DNA of 63,892 nucleotides from a virus, in the IMG/VR virus record IMGVR_UViG_3300009514_000024, positions 1 through 63,892 of that record; one strand, 5' to 3'. Made by a program: the position numbers and the translations under genes. Under the pieces are notes generated by a model that did not search any database, was not told where the DNA came from, and was given only the letters and a program-made list of their open reading frames with translations. Within the stretch, counting starts at the first letter, position 1. Every line of letters begins with the position of its first letter. This document shows positions 36,318-44,200 of this stretch, piece by piece.

Positions 36318-37262
36318 CTACATAGCGGTTAGTTCAATAAGCATTCCTGCAAAGTTTAATTCTTTATCATTTACAAATGGATGGCTTTTCTGCCATTCAG
36401 CTATGGTTAAGATGGCTTGTCCTTGTTGTTGAGGTTCTAGAAGGGGAATATATTCACGAAACATCTTAGTGTATAATTCACCATAATCATATGATTTATC
36501 CAAGATGTATTTTCGTGCCTTTCCATATTCCCCAGCTTTAACGAAGTTATAAAAATCCTTATCAACAGATTCATACCCAAAGATATCATTATCAATAATA
36601 CCATATAAATCACTATATTTATGACAAAGCTGAATTACTTTTCGGATATCGGGATAAGTAGATAAAATCAACTTTTCAATAACATCTTCTTTGTATTCTA
36701 TTTTTTTCAGTTTCAGGATACCGATTATTCTTTTTTTAATTTTTGGCATCATGTCTTTTTTATCTTTTTTGGTACTATAATTCATATCGTATTCATGACA
36801 TCTAGACCTCAATGGATCTATTATTTTTGTCACATAATTACAAGTAAATACGAATCGGCAAACTTTCGCAAATTCTTCTGTGAAGGCTCTCAATCCTTGT
36901 TGTAACGCAGGGCTAGTTCCATCTGCTTCATCCATGATAACAATCTTAGGTTTCCCGTTGAACGACTTACTGGAAGCGAATTTTGATATTCTATCCCTCA
37001 ACATATCAATACCTGAATTTTTAGAAGCATTGATATACAGATAATCAGCACCGACTTCTTTAACCAGTGCTTTAGCCAGTGATGTTTTTCCTACTCCAGG
37101 ATGAGAAGAGTATAATAACAAATTAGGTATTTGCTTATCTGTTACATATTTATTAAAAGCCTTTCGATACTGAACAGGCATTACAATGTCTGCAATTTTC
37201 TGTGGTCTGAAAAGTTCAGTCCACAGATAAGATGTTTTCTTTTTCTTTGTATTTAATTCCAT
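36318..37262 (-). CDS. 44: Clamp loader large subunit (gp44/RFC-like AAA+ ATPase)
   Basis: 314 residues. Walker A SHPGVGKTSLAKAL (53-66), Walker B IVIMDEADG, a sensor 1 FTCNYV and an RSRCHEY Arg finger (SRC motif) are all present, as in T4 gp44 and RFC. It loads the sliding clamp encoded 1.6 kb upstream onto primer-template DNA. Operon order: gp45, zinc protein, HE-motif protein, gp44. Confidence 0.9.
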   Translation of the reverse strand: MELNTKKKKTSYLWTELFRPQKIADIVMPVQYRKAFNKYVTDKQIPNLLLYSSHPGVGKTSLAKALVKEVGADYLYINASKNSGIDMLRDRISKFASSKSFNGKPKIVIMDEADGTSPALQQGLRAFTEEFAKVCRFVFTCNYVTKIIDPLRSRCHEYDMNYSTKKDKKDMMPKIKKRIIGILKLKKIEYKEDVIEKLILSTYPDIRKVIQLCHKYSDLYGIIDNDIFGYESVDKDFYNFVKAGEYGKARKYILDKSYDYGELYTKMFREYIPLLEPQQQGQAILTIAEWQKSHPFVNDKELNFAGMLIELTAM

Positions 37263-37263
37263 T

Positions 37264-37647
37264 TTATCCTATTACATTTGAAAATTGAATAGCATTTTGA
37301 AGTCTGTTTATTACCCCATGAACTTCTCTATCAAGTTCTTCAGGGTCGAATTTCCGATTACAGGCCATTTCCCTTACTCCGCATAACAAACATTCACAAC
37401 ATTCGTGAAAAGCCAAGTGCTTTATAAAATCGTTGGGTTTTATATCGGATGTAAATTCTTCGTCTGGTATTTCTGAGTTCAAATAGACTTCATATCTTCG
37501 GCCACTGGATACAGAACGAACTTCAGCATAACTAAATTCCAAAGGTTCATGATAAAAAGAATAATGAAAATCTTTTAATCCGAAAAACTCTACATATTTT
37601 CTAAATTCTTTTTTAAACATTTCAAAGTGCGCTTTAGTCGTTTTCAT
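37264..37647 (-). CDS. Conserved phage protein with HECCE motif (127 aa)
   Basis: FIKHLAFHECCECLLCGVREMA resembles the active helix of zinc peptidases, but the second His is replaced (HECCE), so peptidase activity is doubtful. It lies between the clamp loader and the DnaJ-type zinc protein. Similar proteins occur in other large phages. Function unknown. Confidence 0.6.
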   Translation of the reverse strand: MKTTKAHFEMFKKEFRKYVEFFGLKDFHYSFYHEPLEFSYAEVRSVSSGRRYEVYLNSEIPDEEFTSDIKPNDFIKHLAFHECCECLLCGVREMACNRKFDPEELDREVHGVINRLQNAIQFSNVIG

Positions 37648-37649
37648 GG

Positions 37650-38165
37650 TTACCTCTTATTTTTTTTCTTTTTTCTTCGTTTGGCTTTGGCTTTTTGTTT
37701 TTTAGCTTTAAGCTCTAAAGCTCTTTGAGAATTACCACCAGATTTTTTATCTAATTTCCGTTGCAACGATCTGTTTGCAAACGCTCTGCCAGAAAACACC
37801 TTATGGTAATCTCGCTTATCGAAAATACATTTACAAGCATTTGGTACAACTTCTGTTTGATCCCCATTATCCCCTGACATTGTTATAGTAGTCGTGGAGA
37901 TATAACCTCTACCGTAACACGATTTACAGTTTTTATTGGGTTTCTTAACTAATATTCCTTTTTCAGCAGAAACAAAAGCTAATTTTTCATAATAAGATAA
38001 GTCGGCAAAATCTTTTTCATTCGGATCTCTGTCAACCGAAATTTCTTCTATTCTATCTTCTGGTAAATCATATTGAACCGAAGCATCATTAACAGAATTT
38101 ATTTCTTCTGCGGTTATCTCTTGATCTTCAACTTCTTGGTTTTCAAGTTCATTGTCTGGTGACAT
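37650..38165 (-). CDS. Protein with DnaJ-type CxxCxGxG zinc motif and basic tail (171 aa)
   Basis: An acidic N-terminal third (ENQEVEDQEITAEE), then CKSCYGRGYIS paired with CKCI, forming half of a DnaJ-like zinc centre, then a very basic C-terminus ending KRRKKKKNKR. It probably binds nucleic acid through the tail. Position between gp45 and gp44 suggests a replication or transcription role. Confidence 0.65.
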   Translation of the reverse strand: MSPDNELENQEVEDQEITAEEINSVNDASVQYDLPEDRIEEISVDRDPNEKDFADLSYYEKLAFVSAEKGILVKKPNKNCKSCYGRGYISTTTITMSGDNGDQTEVVPNACKCIFDKRDYHKVFSGRAFANRSLQRKLDKKSGGNSQRALELKAKKQKAKAKRRKKKKNKR

Positions 38166-38175
38166 AGTGTTCTCT

Positions 38176-38883
38176 TTAAGTTAAATCTTCTAGTTCGGTA
38201 ACGTACAGTTCTAGAGAAATAGGTTGCTCTGTATTATAAATGAATTTAATAATTCCTTCTGTTCTCAACTGAATAATGTAATCATTATCAGGGGCCACAT
38301 CTAAGATGTCTTTAGATACTACTATTTCCCAATCTTTTCCAACATTGTTTTTCAATTCAAACGTTTCTTCATGAGTTGGTTGAGTGGGATCAGCAAATAA
38401 TTGTACAGTTATTTGATTGCTTGTTACATTTAACTTCAGAAATTCTGAGTGAATCAGTTTTGACATTTTTTGTAATGACTTGAAATCATCAGAAGATAAT
38501 GCAAATTCAGCATGGGCTTCATTAAAAGCAATATAATCGTATTCATTATCCAATGCTTCTTTGTCTGCAAAGTTGTATTTGGTTTTAGATTTTCCTTTCT
38601 GAATCAGGAATTTATCTTCACTTTGAAACAATTCGGGTGATTCATAAACAGAAAATAGATTATGAAACTCCGAAAAGTCATAAAATGAGATATCTTCTCC
38701 TTCAAATTGAAAATCTTCCACAGGAGCAAATAAATTATAAGCCACTGAATCGCTTGCATTTTTAGTAATAATTTTGATTTGTTTTTTATTTTCAGTTTTC
38801 TCAATGGTCAACTGGCGGGTTACACCCATTAACTGGTTAATCAAACCCAGTGTTTTTTTATTGTAATTAATCTTTACGGACAT
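38176..38883 (-). CDS. 45: Sliding clamp (gp45-like)
   Basis: 235 residues, close to T4 gp45 (228). The N-terminal helix-strand pattern, the ISFYDFSEFHNLFSVY segment (matching I.fYDl.eFl..ls) and FELSSDDFKSLQKMSKLI in the second domain fit the trimeric phage clamp. In T4 the clamp also activates late transcription with gp55 and gp33. A gp55-type factor is present here. The family call rests on pattern plus linkage to gp44. Confidence 0.8.
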   Translation of the reverse strand: MSVKINYNKKTLGLINQLMGVTRQLTIEKTENKKQIKIITKNASDSVAYNLFAPVEDFQFEGEDISFYDFSEFHNLFSVYESPELFQSEDKFLIQKGKSKTKYNFADKEALDNEYDYIAFNEAHAEFALSSDDFKSLQKMSKLIHSEFLKLNVTSNQITVQLFADPTQPTHEETFELKNNVGKDWEIVVSKDILDVAPDNDYIIQLRTEGIIKFIYNTEQPISLELYVTELEDLT

Positions 38884-38908
38884 CTATTTCTCCTATGATA
38901 CGCATAAT

Positions 38909-38957
38909 TATAACATACCTTTTATTATTAACTTTTTTTCTTTTTCTTGGACTTTTT
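38909..38957 (-). promoter_or_regulatory. Bipartite phage promoter motif
   Basis: AAAAGTCC, about 31 nt, TATGTTATAA on the minus strand, about 25 nt before the clamp gene. Confidence 0.7.
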
Positions 38958-39281
38958 TAACCGAAAAATACAATACTCCCTCACGAATTTATTCTTACTT
39001 CTAATATTCATTAAGGCATCTCCTTCTGTTACGATATGTTCAATATCGTTCAATCTTGGGTTTATCATTGCAAATTCGTGTCGGTCTATATACCAATTCT
39101 TTTCTTGGTTTATTCTATCAAACTCAACATCTACTCCACAATTGGGACAGGTAGCAAACACATTATTCACATCTTCTAAACTCACGAAAACATAATCACC
39201 TTCTCCATCATTGGTTTCAAAATGTTTTATCAATGTTTCACAAGCAGGGCAATCTGTTTCAAAAATTACTCTGTTGTGCAT
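38928..39281 (-). CDS. Zinc-ribbon hypothetical protein (117 aa)
   Basis: CPAC and CPNC pairs (residues about 11-48) form a ribbon; the C-terminus is a Lys run. Not recognised further. It lies directly after the thymidylate synthase remnant. Confidence 0.6.
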   Translation of the reverse strand: MHNRVIFETDCPACETLIKHFETNDGEGDYVFVSLEDVNNVFATCPNCGVDVEFDRINQEKNWYIDRHEFAMINPRLNDIEHIVTEGDALMNIRSKNKFVREYCIFRLKKSKKKKKS

Positions 39282-39293
39282 ACAATAACCTTA

Positions 39294-39461
39294 CTAAACA
39301 GCTATAGCAAACTTGATTGGAGGTTCAGACTCATAATCGTGTAACCTAAAATCATCCCTTGTCCAATTAAAAAGATTTTTCGTACCTTTACCCATTTCAG
39401 GAAGGTTTAATTGTGGTAGTGGGTGGCTAGGTCTTTTCAATTGTTCCTCAACATCTTCCAT
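39294..39461 (-). pseudogene. td: C-terminal fragment of thymidylate synthase
   Basis: 55 residues beginning MEDVEEQLKRPSHPLPQLNL and ending DYESEPPIKFAIAV. This matches the last about 55 residues of ThyA (H.eqv.eQL.R.P.PLP.L, DF...Y..hp.IKm.iAV). The rest of the enzyme, with the catalytic Cys and dUMP site, is absent: the gene follows dCMP deaminase by 10 nt with a stop just before the ATG. It may be a deletion remnant or an exon of a split gene elsewhere. Confidence 0.7.
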
Positions 39462-39470
39462 CTGGTTTTT

Positions 39471-40064
39471 TCATGCTTTTATATCCAATTTTTGTGGTGG
39501 TTCTTTGAACACACTCAAAGTGATATTCATATTCTCATAGATAAACAGTGTAGGTACTATTGTTTCCTGAAAGGTTCCATGCCTACGATCCATTACCTTA
39601 ATATGCTTAATCCCTGCTTGAGCTATCATATTTGCACATGATGTACAAGGGTAATGTGTAGAATAAATTGTACCTTCGACTAGTCGGGAGTTGTCAGAAG
39701 AAGTCAGAAGTGCGTTCTGTTCCGCATGAAGCATAAACGGATATTTGTTTACACTGTGTACTGCCTTCTTAACACCCAAGAAGCTATAATCGTTGTATAG
39801 AGCGATATTCTGCGGGTTTCTAGAATGGGGTACAATTGTATCATTCTTACCTGTATTAACCCCAAAATGAGAGGCACATCCATTATAGCCCATTGATACG
39901 ACTTTACCGTTCTTATCAATTATTACGGCTCCGACATGGGTATTTTCGTCTTTACTTAATTCTGCTATTTTATCTGCAATATCTAAGTAGACTAAATCTT
40001 TTTTTGTGGGAGTTATTTCAACGGGTTTGGGTAACCCGTTGTGGTACATTATTCCATTCATCAA
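39471..40064 (-). CDS. cd: dCMP deaminase
   Basis: 197 residues. Zinc and catalytic motifs HAEQN and PCTSC are present, with the expected VGAVI and GYNG strands. It converts dCMP to dUMP, feeding thymidylate synthesis. The exact start among three close Met codons is uncertain. In T4-like phages the gene is linked to thymidylate synthase; here only the synthase tail remains downstream. Confidence 0.85.
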   Translation of the reverse strand: MMNGIMYHNGLPKPVEITPTKKDLVYLDIADKIAELSKDENTHVGAVIIDKNGKVVSMGYNGCASHFGVNTGKNDTIVPHSRNPQNIALYNDYSFLGVKKAVHSVNKYPFMLHAEQNALLTSSDNSRLVEGTIYSTHYPCTSCANMIAQAGIKHIKVMDRRHGTFQETIVPTLFIYENMNITLSVFKEPPQKLDIKA

Positions 40065-40103
40065 CTGTTATCTCAAACCTCTTGGGTTGTTCAATGTTCA
40101 TAC

Positions 40104-40150
40104 TTATAACTTACCTTAATAAGCTATTTTTTTTTCAATTTCTTGGACTT
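40104..40150 (-). promoter_or_regulatory. Bipartite phage promoter motif
   Basis: AATAAGTCC, about 31 nt, TAAGTTATAA on the minus strand. A short frame (ATG at 40101, 27 codons) follows and overlaps the dCMP deaminase start; it may be a leader peptide. Confidence 0.6.
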
Positions 40151-40151
40151 A

Positions 40152-40874
40152 TTACAATTTAAAATTAGACAAATCTGATAGGGTTTTTCCACCGATAGCC
40201 TTTAGAATCTCTACGGTGTCTTGTCCTACTTTATTATGGATTTGACCATCTAAAAACTTCATAGAAACTCTGTGTAAACCCGTTGCCCATTTAGCAAATT
40301 CTGGTGAATCTTTTTCAATGGGTTTATTCTGATCCACAATTTTGAAATTATTAGAACCAAATAGTGATTGAAATTTTCCCATGTTACCCTGAACCGCTTT
40401 CCAAGAATCTTTAACAATTTTTTCAGGAACGGTTCTGGCTCGTTTTTCATTCCTCGCCATTGCAGTATCCAGAGAAGTGTTCACAAAAACCATGTAGGTA
40501 TCATATCCAACTTGTTCTAATGCTTCTTTTTGTTTTTTGATTTTATCGTATTCTTTACCTGTCCCATCAATAACGATAGGTAACATACCATCAACAAAAA
40601 GCATTTGTTTTAATTTTGTTAATTTTTTAGCTCTATCTCTAACTTCTGTTTGTTTAGCGAAAGTCTTTGCTTTTGCAGGGTCAAGTTTAAGTGGGAGTTT
40701 TAACTGTTTAAGTTTGGTTTCCAAAATATCATCAGAATTAACAACCTTTAAAGTAGAACCGAACATATTTCTAGTCACAAACGATTTCCCAGAACCTGGG
40801 CCACCTGCAATAAAAACAGCTTTAAATATATTCTTATCGTTAATTCCTTCATTTAAGATATCTGTAAATTTCAT
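40152..40874 (-). CDS. Zeta-toxin-like P-loop kinase
   Basis: 240 residues. FKAVFIAGGPGSGKSFV (Walker A, 17-33), NSDD, and VIDGTG with an RNEKRARTVPE segment fit the phage P-loop kinase family related to zeta toxins and polynucleotide kinases. Such proteins are common in T4-like and marine phages; function is unknown. Coupled to the phospholipase-like gene (ATGA overlap). Confidence 0.75.
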   Translation of the reverse strand: MKFTDILNEGINDKNIFKAVFIAGGPGSGKSFVTRNMFGSTLKVVNSDDILETKLKQLKLPLKLDPAKAKTFAKQTEVRDRAKKLTKLKQMLFVDGMLPIVIDGTGKEYDKIKKQKEALEQVGYDTYMVFVNTSLDTAMARNEKRARTVPEKIVKDSWKAVQGNMGKFQSLFGSNNFKIVDQNKPIEKDSPEFAKWATGLHRVSMKFLDGQIHNKVGQDTVEILKAIGGKTLSDLSNFKL

Positions 40875-41254
40875 TTTATCCCCTCTTTGCCTTTCAAGAA
40901 GTGTTTTTCTCCTGCCACTGAAACGGCTTTATAATAAGTTTTTGCTCTAAATCTTCTAAGATAAACCAAAATATTATACCATGAACCATCCACAATAATT
41001 AAGAGGTTCTTATAGAAAGTAACATCAGCTTTCTTTTTATCTTCTATAGTCTTTCCAACATGATACATATAATCATGTATATGACAAGCATCTGACACAT
41101 TTTTACCGTACATGGTTTCGGGTACTAAATTGCCTTTCCAACCTTTCGGGCCACAACCATTGCTGATTTTATTTCGTCTGATAATACTCATAACCCAATA
41201 ACTATCTGGGGCTGTGAGTGTTTTACCTTTGTAATAGAAATTTTTTGTTATCAT
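40871..41254 (-). CDS. Phospholipase A2-like protein
   Basis: 127 residues. NGCGPKGWKGNLVPE (32-46) recalls the calcium loop and SDACHIHDYMYHVG (54-67) the catalytic helix (D-CC..HD..Y) of secreted PLA2-like enzymes, with AD 10 residues later. There are few Cys, as in prokaryotic PLA2s. It could act on host membranes during lysis or entry. A TATAAATA box suggests late expression. The family is inferred from motifs. Confidence 0.65.
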   Translation of the reverse strand: MITKNFYYKGKTLTAPDSYWVMSIIRRNKISNGCGPKGWKGNLVPETMYGKNVSDACHIHDYMYHVGKTIEDKKKADVTFYKNLLIIVDGSWYNILVYLRRFRAKTYYKAVSVAGEKHFLKGKEGIK

Positions 41255-41259
41255 ACCTA

Positions 41260-41267
41260 TATTTATA
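41260..41267 (-). promoter_or_regulatory. T4-type late promoter box TATAAATA
   Basis: Minus-strand TATAAATA 6 nt before the phospholipase-like start codon; close spacing leaves almost no leader. Confidence 0.5.
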
Positions 41268-41269
41268 AT

Positions 41270-44200
41270 TTAAAGGAATTTAACATCACAAGACCCACCT
41301 GCACAAGCTATGGTATCAGAAACGGTTGTGTTATCCTTCTGTTCGTGAAAATGTTCCCAAGGGACATCTACATATACCCTTTTCAAATCTTCCCATTGTT
41401 TCAGGTTATATACATCTTTCAGGCAATAAGTCATTTTCTTAACATCCCCTCCAAAATATCTAACTGAAAACTGAGCACCCCTTCTTAACCAATCCATTTT
41501 TTCGGTGTAATTGTTTTGTCTTTTCCACCTGTTTTCTTCTTTTTTACTAGAAAATTCAGGAAGTGATAAATTTTCACCTTTTCCAAGCATAGCATCACAA
41601 CAAGCCCAAAGATCCATATCCCAAGCCCTAAGACCATCCACAATCAATCCAGAAGCCATTAAAGCACCTGAACCATATTCTTTAGTAATTTCATCACTAG
41701 TATAAACGGTGGTAAATGGGGCTTGAGGGTAATCCTTATCACCATCCACAGAAAGAAGGGAAATTCCCGCAAAATACTTTCTATTCTGGTAGATGTATTT
41801 GGCTACGGTTTCCCATTCATCATCCCGTACATGGATAGTATTAGAGACATTGTGTTGTAGCCATTCTTGGGTACATCTAGCCTTATTTCGACCTGCGGAT
41901 ACCCAATTCATTTGTGTTAATTTAACATGGTCTAATAACTTGATAGCATCTGTATCGACCTTTGTTCTAGCGTTCTTCGGAACCTCACATAGAAAATTAA
42001 TTATATCATCTGTATTATTTGCTGACCAAACTGATTCTTCGGTGGCTAGAGGGTTATATTTCTTGAAAAATTTGTAGGTTTCTTCTAGTTTATTTACCTG
42101 CATTCTTCTGAAATATCTTTTTGAGTGATGAGGGTGTATCCCCGAAGCTGTACCCAAAATACATGATGTTGTATTATGTGAAATATAACTATTTGATATA
42201 TATGTATGAGTATCTTCAACTTCTATATCAAAAGTTTCAGTTTCAGAATCAGATATATTAATTATTTTATCTACAGAGTGATTGTTTAAATTTAGGGTTT
42301 TAAGAATATCGTAATAATCTTTTCTATAATTGGTAATTTTATTAATATTACCATTGATACCTTTTCGTTCTTGTACCCAATATCTCATGTTTTCACCAAA
42401 AGATGATTTAGTGGGAGGCATTAATCTCATTTTACATTCTCGACCTATGGCTCTTAAAACAATTGTAAGTTCGTCAGCGAATTGTTTTGAAGTTGTAACA
42501 TAACTTATACCTCTATCTGATTTATCACACCCATCTGCTAATTGAAAACCCAATATAAAACTTTCAATTATATGTTTAGGAGATTTTCTTATAGCTAAAG
42601 GAAAAGATATATCATTGGATTTGTTTTTTAGCAAATCATTGGCTCTTAACCATGCTAATAATGGTTTAGAATAAACACCCAAATAACATCGTTTTCCTTC
42701 TCTATAATCTTCTTGGTATTTTGAGTTCAATCCAAATTGTTCTTTAATAATTCTAGTTAATTTATCAAATCCTTTTTTTTCATTTGAATTTCCCGAAATT
42801 CTGATTCCTCGTTTATGATTTGAACCGTCCCCATAATACATACCCAAAAACAAAGCCAAATCATCATTTAACTTAGATGGCATTTGAATGTTTTTTTGAA
42901 ATCTAATAGGTGTATTTTTATCCCAGTTATAATCTATTGATGTTAAATTTTGAATATTTCCACCATTATATTCACCTAAAGAAAAAGGTAAAACATCTCC
43001 ACATATAAGTTCATCTGCACGTTTCCATACATATTCTTTGTTATCGGTTATAACTCTATATTTATGATTTAATGTTGATTCTAATTCTAACCCCGAATCT
43101 AATAGTATTTTTTTAGTCTTTGATAATCCATTAACATAAAAGTTTGGTGATTTTTTCTTTTCAACATCAGTATAAATTTCAATATCATGTTCTTGCCATT
43201 GTTCACCATAAATATCACCAATTTCGTCTAGTCTCAATATTCCTTCATTAGTAGAAATTAATGTATCTTTTTTTTGACAACCTGCGGGTTTCACACAAGT
43301 CGCTCTAGCACAAGGTTCAATCCCTATTTTGGTTGCTAGTTTTTCATTTACTTTTCTGATTAACTTTGCACCCTCTCTTTGTAATTCAGGGTCAAATGCT
43401 ATATCTGGATTATCCATCATACCTGTCATGCTGACCCCTAATAGGGCTTCTCTTTTTACGATTCTTTCTGTGACTTCTCCTAGATATTCAAAATCGTGAT
43501 ACCCTGCTTGGAGTGTTCCAAGGATAGCTCCACCCTTACACATATCTAAAAATTCTTCTCTTGTTTTTGCTTTTTTAACATTCAATTCACATAGGTTACA
43601 TTGATGTGTTATTACATTATTAAACAAACAAAGATGTCTTTTTTCTTCTGTTAAACAAAAGGTATCATGTAAACCATCTAATTCAACCACATTTTTTATA
43701 ATCTGGTACATCTCTTTTCCGTTTTGTTTTCTATCAGATTTAACTAAATCAAATTTATTAGAATACAAATCTTCAGTATTATTAATTTGTAGATACCAAA
43801 GATCATTTAATCTTGTTCCTAAATTTGTTTTTGTGTCTTTTTTTTGTGATAAATTAACAGAAGAATATAAACCCATTTTTGTTAAAAGTAGTTGACCATC
43901 TCTTAATTTATCTTCTGTACCATAAATTCTAATGCCTCGACTAGCAACACTTCCATCAGAATCAATCCATCCTGCGAAAAAATCTATTAGTGATGTTCTT
44001 GACCATGAGAACATATCGTTTGGCAATCCATCTTTGTATTTCATTTCAAATGCGTATTCTTTATCTACATCTGGGAAAGTTATGCTTGTATATTGTGTTC
44101 CATGTTTATTTACATTATCTTCCTTAATTATTTTACAATGTAGGGGTAAATTTAAATCTTGGTCAAATAAATTAGCAAATGGTGTTCTTATTTTATTTTT

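Noticed and set aside
37264-37647. An active zinc peptidase
   Set aside because: The motif reads HECCE, so the second zinc-binding His of HExxH is missing.
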